Positions 16,985-26,022 are shown, counted from the first letter of the stretch. The stretch is DNA of 64,000 bases from Shimia abyssi (GCF_003014475.1 NZ_PYGJ01000019.1:1-64000), one strand, 5' to 3'. The notes: generated by a model not told the origin, from the letters alone. Made by a program: numbers and translations.

Positions 16985-17165
16985 CTCTGCACTTCCCTGT
17001 TTCTGCAGAAAAGTTCCCTGTTAATTGCGAAAAAGTTCCCTGTTAATTTGCGCAGGGAAATCGGCCGTAACATGTTGAAATACCGCCCAAAATTACGGAG
17101 TAGCTTGGCCAAATTGCTTAGATTCCAAGAAATTTCCCTGTTAATTCCCTGATAGCAGGGAATTT
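16985..17165. repeat. Cluster of TTCCCTG direct and inverted repeats downstream of recombinase
   Basis: TTCCCTG occurs at 16993, 17014, 17036, 17134 and 17145, three of them followed directly by TTAATT, and its complement CAGGGAA at 17053 and 17156 (a further copy at 17292). TTCCCTG-ATAG-CAGGGAA at 17145-17162 is a perfect palindrome with seven-base arms, and 17036-17059 is a second one with a ten-base loop. The cluster fills the gap between the recombinase stop and tRNA-Ser. It may be the recombination or attachment site, an array of binding sites for an element protein, or a transcribed structure. Confidence 0.6.
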
Positions 17166-17330
17166 TCGCCCTAACCGAAGCGCCTGATGGTGCCTCCGGA
17201 GACAACCCTGGGAAATCGCCCTGAACAGCGACGCAACGGTCGTCTCTCTGGAAAGTGCCACTGTCCAAACCCCCGGAAAAACGGGAGAAAACAGGGAAAA
17301 AGGCAGATTGCTGACAGAGACTGGGGTGGG

Positions 17331-17420
17331 TGGCGGAGAGACAGGGATTCGAACCCTGGAGACGGTCTCCCGCCTACACACTTTCCAGGCGTGCGCCTTC
17401 GACCACTCGGCCACCTCTCC
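17331..17420 (-). tRNA. tRNA-Ser (anticodon GGA)
   Basis: Reading the minus strand, a 90-base class II tRNA is visible. It has a GGAGAGG acceptor strand, a D-arm region CCGAGTGG, an anticodon loop TGGAAAG giving anticodon GGA, a long variable arm (GGGAGACCGTCTCC region), the T arm AGGGTTCGAATCCCT and an encoded CCA. It decodes UCC and UCU. tRNA-Ser genes are common integration targets, and the recombinase unit and repeat cluster lie immediately beyond its 3' end. Confidence 0.95.
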
Positions 17421-17491
17421 GTGCCGCGGTGTTTAGCGTCAAACATTGCCCTTCCGCAAGACCGAAAAACACCTTTCGCGCATTATCTGTG

Positions 17492-18211
17492 TCACCCGTC
17501 CAAATGCAGGTACACGCGACGGTTCTGGCGCCCCTTCTTCTCGATCTTGCCAATGCGGACCCGCCCGATTTCGGTGCTACGCGCCACATGTGTGCCACCA
17601 CAGGGTTGCAGATCAACCTGCTCATCCTCGGTCCCGATCCGCACCAGCCGCACCTTGCCCGCACCCATTGGTGGCTTAACCGACATTGTCTTGACCAAGC
17701 CGGGGTTAGCTTCCAGCTCGGCGTCGCTGATCCAGCTTTCCGTGACACTCAGATCACGCAGGATCAGCCCATTCAGCGCCTCGTTCAGCGCGTCTTTGTC
17801 GCCGGGGGCCTCGGGCATGTCAAAATCCAACCGCCCCTTTTCGGTGCCAATGGACCCACCCGTGACTGGCAATGGAATAACCACCGATAACAAATGCAGC
17901 GCTGTGTGCACGCGCATATGGCGGTGGCGACGTTCCCAGTCCAGCACCTGCACGACCACCGTTCCAATTTCCGGCAAGGGCTCGCCCTCAACAGGCACCA
18001 CCGCTATGTCGTCGCCATCGGCCTTGATTGTCGTTGCAACGCGCATCTCTTTGCCGTCCCAACGCAACGCGCCAGCGTCACCCGGCTGGCCACCCCCCGT
18101 GGCATAGAACAGGCACTCTTCCAGCACCACGCCCCCGTCTGCCGTATGCGCCGTTACACGTGTCTCAGCCTCGCGCAAATAGGCGTCCTTGCGAAACAAC
18201 ATCTCGCTCAT
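17492..18211 (-). CDS. alaX: Alanyl-tRNA editing protein (AlaX family)
   Basis: 239 residues, similar to the editing and C-terminal part of alanyl-tRNA synthetase. Zinc-binding motifs are present: HTALH (HxxxH, near residue 101) and CGGTHV (near 204). The N-terminus has an EECLFYATGGGQPGDAG strand-turn typical of the AlaX family. The enzyme hydrolyses mischarged Ser- or Gly-tRNA(Ala) in trans in the cytoplasm. The ATG overlaps the stop of the mechanosensitive channel gene by four bases, making it the last gene of the leftward operon. Placement right next to tRNA-Ser is probably a coincidence of synteny. Confidence 0.9.
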   Translation of the reverse strand: MSEMLFRKDAYLREAETRVTAHTADGGVVLEECLFYATGGGQPGDAGALRWDGKEMRVATTIKADGDDIAVVPVEGEPLPEIGTVVVQVLDWERRHRHMRVHTALHLLSVVIPLPVTGGSIGTEKGRLDFDMPEAPGDKDALNEALNGLILRDLSVTESWISDAELEANPGLVKTMSVKPPMGAGKVRLVRIGTEDEQVDLQPCGGTHVARSTEIGRVRIGKIEKKGRQNRRVYLHLDG

Positions 18212-20622
18212 CTGCTAGCTCCTTCGCCGCCATCACCGGAATCTTCACCCGGATCGAGGTCGGACATATCCGGTGAAATGACATCGCCACGCTTTTCTGT
18301 CGCGTCCTCGGGCGGTGCACTTCGCCCCGCCAATGTCTCTGGGTTGCGCAGCCATACATCGCGCTGTGCAAATGGAATTTCGATCTCTTCTTCCGTGAAC
18401 CGGCGCGCGATTTCGTGGTTCATGTCCGACTTGACCGACAACGCCCAGTTCACATCGCGCAAAATGGCCCGGATCTCGAAATCCAGTGAATCCGCGCCAA
18501 ACCCCTGAAATACCACAGACGGCGCTGGCTTGGCCAAAACCATCGGATGCGCATTGGCAATCTCGCCCAGAATACGCTCAATCCGGCGGGTATCGGTGCC
18601 ATAGGCCACCCCCACAGGCACGATCACGCGACCAACGGTATTGCCGCGCGTATAATTGGTGACAGTCCCCGAAATCAGGTCCGAGTTCGGCACGATTACG
18701 TCGGTGCGGTCAAAGGTCTCGATCCGGGTTGAGCGCACCGAGATATCACGCACATAGCCCATCTGCCCGCCAACTTCGATCCAGTCGCCTTCCGACACAG
18801 GGCGTTCAATCAACAGGATGATGCCGCTGACAAAGTTCGACACGATTGTTTGCAGGCCAAAACCAATGCCCACCGACAACGCCCCGGCAAACAGCGCCAC
18901 ATTACCAAGGTCAATCCCGGCAGTATTAATTGCCACTAATGCGGCAATAAATATCCCGACATAGCCCAGCCCCGAGACAATCGCGTTTTGCCCACCCGGA
19001 TCAATCTTGGTCTTGGGTAGAATCGAAACCCGCATCATGCCTTGCGCCAAGCGGGTCAACCCATAACCAATCAGGAAAATCAGGAAGAATATCGCCACGT
19101 CGCGGGGCGATATTGTTGTCCCGCCAAGCTGAATGCCGGCCGCAACCTTGGACCAGAACTCGGTCAGGTCCGACACCCGTGCGCCCCATGTCAGCGCCAA
19201 AATGGGCGTTGACGCGATAACCAACAACGTGCCCACCAGAACAGGTGCCAACAGGCTGTCTTCATCCGTTTCCAAATTGCCTGAAAGGGCCGCGAATATC
19301 TTTTTGATCAGCCGCTGTGCCACAAGCAAAAACGCAACCAGCAAAACCGTTTTTGTGGTCGCAAATACAACAAACGCCGCCATCCGCGTCATGCCGACCA
19401 TGCCCAGCACCATGCCTGCCAGCGCTACGATTAGCATGAACCGCGAAATCAGATAGATCATCTGCCCAATCGGAGAGCGCCCCTCCTCGGGCCCGCCCTG
19501 CAATTCCTGTGAATGGCGCCCAATCAGCATAGCCACCCGGCTCAACGCCGCGGCTGCAACCAGCATCAAGACAAAGAACACCATCGTTTCGGATTCTGGG
19601 GCCCACTCGTCATATCGGGCGAGATAAGCAAAAAACGTGTTCCCAGCCAGCGCAAACCCAAGAACCACCCCCATTGAGCGACCAATGTTCTTTTCTCGGT
19701 TGCTCAGATGCACCTGCAACAGCGGCGTTTCGTGGCGCGAGAAAATCCGCTCGCCCAACCACTTGGCAATCAACAGCTCAAACGTCACCACCGGCAAAAC
19801 CGACAGCATCACGTCGCCTCGGAACCCCGGCAAGTCGGTCGCATATACCGCCTTGGTCAGTGCCAAGACCCCCAGCATCGGCAAAACAACCTGCCCAAAA
19901 GACAGCAAAAAGGCCAGAATCCAGCGCCCAGCGGACATTTTGTCGTGCACAATCCGAGACAGGCCGCGTTGCGTCCACGGGCTGCCCCGCACGATCAAAA
20001 CAATACCAATCGCCAGATAGAAAAGCATCACCGGCAATGATGATTGCAGCTCGTTGCGATGGCGTTCCTGCGCCCATCCGGTCACGAATTCCGACCAGAT
20101 TAGCTTGAACGAACGATACACATCGCCGGGCGCCTTGCCCCATGTTGACGGGATCAGCGGGCTTGGCCCCTGTGTCATCAACACATCCAGCTGCCGATTG
20201 CGTAAAAGACTGTCAATCGCCCGGATCAGCTCTTCGGCTTCCGCCCTTGCCAGATCCGCCGTGCGCGCAGGTTTGCGGGCCGCCGCCAGCTCCGCTTCAA
20301 TGTCCGCGCGCTGATCTGCCGCTTCGTCCGCCACGCCATCTGCCGGTTTCGGCCCCAAGGCGTCCAGCTGCGCCTGCAAAGTTTGCACAGACACCCGTTG
20401 GCGCGACGTTTCTTCGCTGAATACCTCGCGCCAGTCGGCAATCTCGTCGCGCAAGGACGCCATTGCCGGTTCCGACGCGCGATCGTTTTGAATGGCCTCC
20501 GAGGCGCGATCTGCAACCGCCTCCCACGCCCCGTAATCCGGCACCTCTTGCGCCAGAACCGACCCGCCTGTCATCACGACAAGCGTTGCGATCACTAGAC
20601 AGAGGTGGCGCAACAGGCGCAT
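18208..20622 (-). CDS. Mechanosensitive ion channel, large MscS type (DUF3772 N-terminus)
   Basis: 804 residues from the ATG at 20622. A signal peptide (LCLVIATLVVMTGGSVLAQ) leads into a periplasmic helical domain rich in Ala and Glu (about 30-160), then about ten membrane segments. The MscS core is near the C-terminus: VALFAGALSVGIGFGLQTIVSNFVSG (pore helix) followed by LIERPVSEGDWIEVGG and VRDISVRSTRIETFDRTDVIVPNSDL. This is the DUF3772/KefA-like large form that releases solutes on hypo-osmotic shock. The start lies nine bases after the cysK stop with GTGAGG as ribosome-binding site, and the stop overlaps alaX. Confidence 0.9.
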   Translation of the reverse strand: MRLLRHLCLVIATLVVMTGGSVLAQEVPDYGAWEAVADRASEAIQNDRASEPAMASLRDEIADWREVFSEETSRQRVSVQTLQAQLDALGPKPADGVADEAADQRADIEAELAAARKPARTADLARAEAEELIRAIDSLLRNRQLDVLMTQGPSPLIPSTWGKAPGDVYRSFKLIWSEFVTGWAQERHRNELQSSLPVMLFYLAIGIVLIVRGSPWTQRGLSRIVHDKMSAGRWILAFLLSFGQVVLPMLGVLALTKAVYATDLPGFRGDVMLSVLPVVTFELLIAKWLGERIFSRHETPLLQVHLSNREKNIGRSMGVVLGFALAGNTFFAYLARYDEWAPESETMVFFVLMLVAAAALSRVAMLIGRHSQELQGGPEEGRSPIGQMIYLISRFMLIVALAGMVLGMVGMTRMAAFVVFATTKTVLLVAFLLVAQRLIKKIFAALSGNLETDEDSLLAPVLVGTLLVIASTPILALTWGARVSDLTEFWSKVAAGIQLGGTTISPRDVAIFFLIFLIGYGLTRLAQGMMRVSILPKTKIDPGGQNAIVSGLGYVGIFIAALVAINTAGIDLGNVALFAGALSVGIGFGLQTIVSNFVSGIILLIERPVSEGDWIEVGGQMGYVRDISVRSTRIETFDRTDVIVPNSDLISGTVTNYTRGNTVGRVIVPVGVAYGTDTRRIERILGEIANAHPMVLAKPAPSVVFQGFGADSLDFEIRAILRDVNWALSVKSDMNHEIARRFTEEEIEIPFAQRDVWLRNPETLAGRSAPPEDATEKRGDVISPDMSDLDPGEDSGDGGEGASR

Positions 20623-20630
20623 GCAATGCC

Positions 20631-21662
20631 TCACGCGTCTTCGAAAACGCCCGGAATGCTGCTTGGGCCGGTATTGCCAAGCCATTCCGGCGTTGGCAGT
20701 CCTTTTTCCCGCAGGAATTCAGGGTTGAACAGCTTTGACTGATACCGCGTACCATAGTCGCACAGGATCGTCACAATCGTATGGCCGGGCCCCATTTCGC
20801 GCGCCATGCGCATCGCACCGGCCACGTTGATACCCGAAGAACCGCCCATGCACAGACCCTCTTCTTGCAACAGGTCAAATACAATCGGCAACGCTTCGGA
20901 ATCGGGGATCTTGTAGCACATGTCGGGTTTGAACCCTTCGAGATTGGCGGTGATACGCCCCTGCCCAATACCTTCGGTGATCGAGTCACCGCCATGGTCT
21001 TCACCTGTATAAAGCTGGAACATGCCCGACCCGCCCGGATCTGCCAATGCCACCTTCACGCCCTTGGGCTGCAAAACCTCGCCAACACCTGCCAGCGTGC
21101 CACCTGATCCTACGGCACAGACAAACCCGTCTACCTTGCCATCGGTCTGTTCCCAAATCTCAGGGCCAGTGGTCTCCACATGCGACTGACGGTTAGCAAC
21201 ATTGTCAAACTGGTTGGCCCAGATGGCGCCATTTGGCTCAGACTTGGCCAACTCGGCCGCCAGACGCCCGGAATAGCGCACATAGTTGTTGGGGTTCTTG
21301 TATGGCGCGGCGGGCACCTGCACCAACTCCGCCCCGGCAAGGCGCAGCATGTCTTTCTTTTCTTGGCTCTGCGTTTCGGGGATCACGATCACCGTCTTAA
21401 AGCCCATCGAAGCACCCACCAGCGCAAGACCAATACCGGTATTTCCGGCTGTGCCTTCGACAATCGTACCGCCCGGTTTCAGATCACCACGCGCCAGCGC
21501 ATCCTTGATGATGTATAGCGCCGCGCGGTCCTTGACCGACTGGCCCGGGTTCATAAATTCAGCCTTGCCCAGAATTTCGCAGCCCGTAGCCTCACTGGCC
21601 TTGTTCAACCGAATAAGAGGGGTATTGCCAATGGCTTCCGCCAGGTCGCGCGCGGTGTGCAT
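20631..21662 (-). CDS. cysK: Cysteine synthase A (O-acetylserine sulfhydrylase)
   Basis: 343 residues from an ATG with AAGGATG ahead of it. Fold-type II PLP enzyme: IGNTPLIRLN at the N-terminus, the PLP lysine in PGQSVKDRAALYII (Lys about 44), the substrate loop EGTAGNTGIGLALVG, the PLP-phosphate loop GSGGTLAGVGEVL and SSGINVAGAMRMA near the end. It makes cysteine from O-acetylserine and sulfide in the cytoplasm. In Rhodobacter sphaeroides a cysK next to trgAB contributes to tellurite resistance, and the same order trgA-trgB-cysK is seen here. It is somewhat longer than the enterobacterial CysK, as is normal for this clade. Confidence 0.95.
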   Translation of the reverse strand: MHTARDLAEAIGNTPLIRLNKASEATGCEILGKAEFMNPGQSVKDRAALYIIKDALARGDLKPGGTIVEGTAGNTGIGLALVGASMGFKTVIVIPETQSQEKKDMLRLAGAELVQVPAAPYKNPNNYVRYSGRLAAELAKSEPNGAIWANQFDNVANRQSHVETTGPEIWEQTDGKVDGFVCAVGSGGTLAGVGEVLQPKGVKVALADPGGSGMFQLYTGEDHGGDSITEGIGQGRITANLEGFKPDMCYKIPDSEALPIVFDLLQEEGLCMGGSSGINVAGAMRMAREMGPGHTIVTILCDYGTRYQSKLFNPEFLREKGLPTPEWLGNTGPSSIPGVFEDA

Positions 21663-21727
21663 TCCGACATCCTTTTCAAATCGTTCAAACCCTGTGTAGG
21701 GAACAGTTTGCGGGAACTCAAGACACC

Positions 21728-22864
21728 TCAGGTCGCCCCCCGCACCTGTTCTTGCAACCGGTTGCGATGCCGCGCCAGCCACAGCGCCGCCAATACCAGC
21801 GGCGCATTCACAATTTGTCCCCTATCCACCATGTCCATCAGGTCTTCGAAACGGAACAGGAAAGACCGGATATCTTCCGCCTCTTCCTCTAGCCCCGACA
21901 CCCCGACAACACCGTCTGGCAAATCCGCGATGCCGACGTAAATGTTGTAGTATTCGGTGCTGCAACCGGGGCTGGCATAACAATGCGCCACATCCTCCAG
22001 CGCGCTCAGCTCTAGCCCGGCTTCCTCTCGGGCCTCTCGATGTGCCGTGATCAGCGCGCTCTCATTTCGGTCAATCCGCCCGGCAATTGGTTCTAGCTGC
22101 CAAGGCTTTTCATCCCCCCGTGCATACGGGCCAGGGCGGAACTGTTCGATCAACAGCACCCTGTCACGTACCGGATCATAGGGCAGAACAATAACCGCAT
22201 CGGTCGCCACAAATACCGCGCGGCGCACCATTTCACTCTCGCGACCGTCATAACGACGAAACGTAAGGTCATATTCTTCCAGCGTAAAATAGTTTGCATA
22301 CGGTCGTGTCATCGACACATCGGTCACATCTCGCGCATCCAGCCCGCCGGGACTATGCGCCAGATTGTTGACGCGCGCGTTCACCTTCGCAGTCGCCCGC
22401 GCCTCAATCATCGGCAGCATCGCATCCACGACTTCCCGGCTGCGCGACCCGAAATAGCTCATCTCTTCAATCGCGCCAAAAACCGACCAGTTGCCTTGCG
22501 CTTCGACCCATCCAGCCAACGACCACGTTCCGTCCCGCTCCCACAGCCCTGGCTCTGGGAAAAACACACGCGTATCGTGCGTTTTTCCATTGGCCTGCAC
22601 TTGCACCGGCTCCAGGTCGTAATCAAACCCACCTTCGTAAAACCGCAGCCGCTCAACATCGAGGTCGCTCAAGCCGAAAACCAGAATGCCCTTGGCCCCA
22701 TTGCCACCGGCCGCAATCATCGGGAACACTTCGTTTTTGACCGCAAACACCTCGTGATCAACCAGAACCGCATCAACAACATCCAACGCTTCAGCATCGC
22801 GACCCAACACAACAGAAAGCAAGGGCACGTGTCGAAGCGTGCCGTAAAAAAACAAAGAATTCAT
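21728..22864 (-). CDS. trgB: Tellurite-resistance protein TrgB: GGCT-like domain fused to Nudix hydrolase
   Basis: 378 residues from the ATG at 22864. The N-terminus, FFYGTLRHVPLL (5-16), is the YGTL start of gamma-glutamylcyclotransferase-like folds and is followed by FEGGF-like FYEGGFDYD. The C-terminal half is an ADP-ribose-pyrophosphatase-type Nudix domain with a complete box: Gly262, Glu268, REAREEAG at 276-283. Known: trgB in R. sphaeroides is required for high-level tellurite resistance. The reaction in vivo is unclear; cleavage of ADP-ribose-like nucleotides plus a glutathione-related N-domain is an inference. It sits five bases from trgA and 65 bases before cysK. Confidence 0.85.
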   Translation of the reverse strand: MNSLFFYGTLRHVPLLSVVLGRDAEALDVVDAVLVDHEVFAVKNEVFPMIAAGGNGAKGILVFGLSDLDVERLRFYEGGFDYDLEPVQVQANGKTHDTRVFFPEPGLWERDGTWSLAGWVEAQGNWSVFGAIEEMSYFGSRSREVVDAMLPMIEARATAKVNARVNNLAHSPGGLDARDVTDVSMTRPYANYFTLEEYDLTFRRYDGRESEMVRRAVFVATDAVIVLPYDPVRDRVLLIEQFRPGPYARGDEKPWQLEPIAGRIDRNESALITAHREAREEAGLELSALEDVAHCYASPGCSTEYYNIYVGIADLPDGVVGVSGLEEEAEDIRSFLFRFEDLMDMVDRGQIVNAPLVLAALWLARHRNRLQEQVRGAT

Positions 22865-22868
22865 ACAA

Positions 22869-23309
22869 TTATCTCCAGCGGTGAAAGGCGTATTCTGCGG
22901 CCAGTCCCGACAAAATCGCCCCAACACCAAGCGCAATCAACACCGGCGGGTCAAGCAGATAAAAACTGTATTCCATCGCGATCTCAACAATCTGCTGAAT
23001 TGCCACAATCGGGTCTTCGTAGCGTCGGTTCAACGCCCGGTCGAGCATTTCTTCAGCGCCAAAGAACAGCAACCCAACAGCGACAAAAGCCACCACACCC
23101 GTAATACCATTGTTCAGCGCCATGGCCGTTCCACGCCCGGCGCGCCGACCCAGCACGCGCCACCCGACAATCAGGCCCAGCCCTGCACTCAATATGGTGA
23201 AATTGCCCGCATCAAATCCTTCCGGAAAACTCGGTTTGATCAGTTCAGCAACCATCGCACCCAGAATAGCTAGGCTCAAGGCAGCGACCAGTTTGTTGGC
23301 TGTCAGCAT
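22869..23309 (-). CDS. trgA: TrgA family membrane protein
   Basis: 146 residues with four likely membrane segments: LVAALSLAILGAMVAELI, NFTILSAGLGLIVGWRVLG, GITGVVAFVAVGLLFFGA and VLIALGVGAILSGLAAEYAF. The TANKLVAA start and the LIVGW and DPIVAI regions match TrgA of R. sphaeroides, found with trgB in a tellurite-resistance screen. The biochemical role is unknown. The ATG at 23309 shares one base with the cfa stop (TGATG). An upstream extension to 23396 in the same frame would overlap cfa and is not protein-like. Confidence 0.85.
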   Translation of the reverse strand: MLTANKLVAALSLAILGAMVAELIKPSFPEGFDAGNFTILSAGLGLIVGWRVLGRRAGRGTAMALNNGITGVVAFVAVGLLFFGAEEMLDRALNRRYEDPIVAIQQIVEIAMEYSFYLLDPPVLIALGVGAILSGLAAEYAFHRWR

Positions 23310-24517
23310 CAGTTGGGTCTGGATATCGTTATTTGCGTTACGTCGCAGCTTCCACTGTGAAACGCCGCCGCGCAAGAGGTCAGGTAAAAATTCCACATCC
23401 GGCGAAACCGCTCGTCAAACCCTTGCGCCTGCACGTCGTCCCACCGGGCGTTGAAATCTTCGTACCAGCGGCGCAGGGTTTGGCTGTAGCTTTCGCCAAA
23501 TTCTACCGACTTAACGAAACTCAATCCCGCTTTACTCACCTCTTCCTTAAGCGCGGTTGGGCTCGGCAACATGCCGCCGGGAAAGATGTATTTCTGAATA
23601 AAATCAACACCTTTTCGATAAGCCTCAAAGCGAGATTCTTCTATAGTAATAATCTGCAACGTCGCTTGTTTGCCCGGCTTCAAACGTTCGCGCACGGTCT
23701 CAAAATAGACGGGCCAGTATTTTTCGCCCACCGCTTCAAACATCTCAATGCTGGCAATTCCGTCATATTGCCCGGTTTCATCCCTGTAATCCTGCAACTT
23801 GAATTCAACCAAATCAGAAAGTCCAGCTTTTTCAATGCGTTCACGCGCGTACTTCAACTGTTCTTCCGAGATGGTCAGCCCTGTGACCTTCAAACCACGC
23901 TCCTTGGCGGCATATTCGGCAAACCCGCCCCAGCCACAACCAATTTCCAGCACATGGTCGCCCGGTTGCACGCCCATTTGATCCACCATCGACGCATACT
24001 TGGCGGTCTGTGCGGCCTCCATGCTCTCTTGTCCGGTCTCAAAAATAGCCGAGGAATAAGTCATCGTATCGTCCAGCCACAATGCGTAGAATTCATTCCC
24101 CAGATCATAGTGATAGGAAATGTTCTTCTTGGCCTGCGTTTTAGAGTTCGAATTCATCCAATGGCGCAGCCGCTCAAAGGCGCGCACGAAGAACATGCCG
24201 GGAAACCCGTCATATAGCGCATCATTGTCACAGCGCAGGAAATCGCAGAACGCCTGTAAATCCGGGCTCGACCACCACCCTTCAAGATAAGCATCACAAA
24301 ACCCAAGTTCACCTTCGCGCATCAACCGCCCAAAGGTGTCGCCATTGTGTACATGCATCTCACAGACCGGACCGGGCCGTGGCCCCTCGGCACGGAACAC
24401 CCGGCCGTCATCCATAACAAAATCGATCCTCCCGCAATTGATCTTTTTCGCGGTGTCAAACACCGCTGAAAAATAACGTGGCAGATCAGATTCCCCCTGC
24501 GTCGTCGTCAGATACAT
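23309..24517 (-). CDS. cfa: Cyclopropane-fatty-acyl-phospholipid synthase / SAM methyltransferase
   Basis: 402 residues. The SAM-binding motif VLEIGCGWGGFAEYAA (about 178-193) and the following LTISEEQLKYARERI are typical of the CFA synthase family, as are the YHYDLGNEFYALWLDDTMTYSSAIF region before it and the DFIQKYIFPGGMLPSP motif later. It methylates double bonds of phospholipid acyl chains at the inner membrane. The start at 24517 avoids a non-conserved 18-residue extension. It follows the photolyase gene by 65 bases and overlaps trgA by one base. In R. sphaeroides a cfa homologue belongs to the RpoE singlet-oxygen response. Confidence 0.9.
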   Translation of the reverse strand: MYLTTTQGESDLPRYFSAVFDTAKKINCGRIDFVMDDGRVFRAEGPRPGPVCEMHVHNGDTFGRLMREGELGFCDAYLEGWWSSPDLQAFCDFLRCDNDALYDGFPGMFFVRAFERLRHWMNSNSKTQAKKNISYHYDLGNEFYALWLDDTMTYSSAIFETGQESMEAAQTAKYASMVDQMGVQPGDHVLEIGCGWGGFAEYAAKERGLKVTGLTISEEQLKYARERIEKAGLSDLVEFKLQDYRDETGQYDGIASIEMFEAVGEKYWPVYFETVRERLKPGKQATLQIITIEESRFEAYRKGVDFIQKYIFPGGMLPSPTALKEEVSKAGLSFVKSVEFGESYSQTLRRWYEDFNARWDDVQAQGFDERFRRMWNFYLTSCAAAFHSGSCDVTQITISRPN

Positions 24518-24582
24518 GCAATCCCTCCCCTTTGAGATTTTGAAATTCAGGCTAGGCGTTAAACAGGTCAATCGGCAAGAAT

Positions 24583-25992
24583 TTATTGCGATTTCACGTC
24601 ACCATAGGCCGCAAGCGCTGCGTCGCGCCCTTGCTTGAGGCCCACAATCGGCTTGAGAACGGGCTGTTGCATCGTTTCGTGCCAGGATTTCGGCGTCGCG
24701 GCATGGAACTGATCCGTATGATCATCCTGCGCACCATAACGGTCCGCCAACCACCGCCGCCGATAGATTTGGCGCGCATCAAACTGATCTGCCTGCCGAT
24801 CCGGGTTGAAAATCCGAAAAAACGGCGCCGCGTCCGGCCCCGATCCGGCCACCCATTGCCACCCCATGGCATTGCTCGCCGCGTCCCAATCCACCAGACA
24901 ATCCTGAAACCATTTCAGCCCCAACCGCCAATGACTCCGCAGATGTTTGGTCAGATAGCTTGCCGTAATCATCCGGGCCCGGTTGTGCATTTTGCCGGTT
25001 ACATACAACTCTCGCATCGCCGCATCCACCAACGCGACACCTGTGCGCCCCTGGCACCAAGCCAAGTAATGCGGATGCGCCTCATCCTCGATCCACTCAA
25101 ACCGATCCCAGCCTGCGCGCCAGTTTTCACGATCCAGGGTTGGAAAATGCCACATCAAATGCCACGCAAACTCACGCCACACCACTTCCTTCAGGAAATG
25201 CTCAGCGCCGCGTTTGCCCTCTTCCATCGCGCGCTGCCCGGCGGCCCAGCATTGCAGTGGGCTGATCTCCCCGACACTCAGCGCATCCGAAAGACCCGAT
25301 GTCGCGTCGCGATCCATAAAATCCCGCGCATCCTTATAGGCGTCGATGCGCTCCACGACAAAATCATCCAACCGCGTTACTGACGCGGCCTCTCCCGCGG
25401 ACACATGACGCGCCACCACCTCCGCCCCACGTTGCATATCTCGAGACAGGTGCCAATCGTCCAATGCATCACTGGCCGGCCACGCATCAGGCGCGATCAG
25501 TTTCGGTATTGGTAAAACGTTCGGCAACACCCTGCCACGCACTGCTTTCCAAAACGGCGAATACACGCGAAACGGCCCGCCCGCCCCGGTCTCAACCGTC
25601 CAAGGCTCAAACAACAATGTGCCGGCGTAACTGCGCGCCTCAACGCCAATTTCCGAAAGTCCAGCCTTCAATGCGGTGTCTGTGGCTACACCATCGGGAT
25701 CATATCGACGGCTCCAATACACCGCATCCGCACCGGATTCGCGGATCAGCTCGTGAACAAGACTTGCCGCTTCACCTCGCCTCAGGATCACTCGCATCCC
25801 GCGCTTTTCCAGATCCGCGCTAAAACACGCCAAGGACAGGCCCAACCGCATTTTGGCCGCCCCACCCAAACTCGTCACCGCATCATCCAACAGAACCACC
25901 GGGATCACCGCGCCGCGATCCGCCGCAGCCGTCAGCGCAGGATGATCGCTCAGCCGCAGATCACGCCTGAACAATACGATTGTCTGTTTCAT
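24583..25992 (-). CDS. phr: Deoxyribodipyrimidine photo-lyase
   Basis: 469 residues. N-terminal photolyase domain: IVLFRRDLRLSDHPAL and VYWSRRYDP. FAD-binding domain: FLKEVVWREFAWHLMWHFP, WCQGRTGVALVDAAMRELYVTGKMHNRARMI, and near the end DWDAASNAMGWQWVAGSGPDAAPFFRIFNP, all typical of class I CPD photolyases. It repairs UV pyrimidine dimers using blue light. It is the first gene of the leftward operon (photolyase, cfa, trgA, trgB, cysK, MscS, alaX). A TGATCC-N18-TAAG sequence about 30-58 bases upstream looks like an RpoE-type promoter. Confidence 0.92.
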   Translation of the reverse strand: MKQTIVLFRRDLRLSDHPALTAAADRGAVIPVVLLDDAVTSLGGAAKMRLGLSLACFSADLEKRGMRVILRRGEAASLVHELIRESGADAVYWSRRYDPDGVATDTALKAGLSEIGVEARSYAGTLLFEPWTVETGAGGPFRVYSPFWKAVRGRVLPNVLPIPKLIAPDAWPASDALDDWHLSRDMQRGAEVVARHVSAGEAASVTRLDDFVVERIDAYKDARDFMDRDATSGLSDALSVGEISPLQCWAAGQRAMEEGKRGAEHFLKEVVWREFAWHLMWHFPTLDRENWRAGWDRFEWIEDEAHPHYLAWCQGRTGVALVDAAMRELYVTGKMHNRARMITASYLTKHLRSHWRLGLKWFQDCLVDWDAASNAMGWQWVAGSGPDAAPFFRIFNPDRQADQFDARQIYRRRWLADRYGAQDDHTDQFHAATPKSWHETMQQPVLKPIVGLKQGRDAALAAYGDVKSQ

Positions 25993-26022
25993 AATTGCGC
26001 TGTCCCTTTGTCTTTTTCAGAG

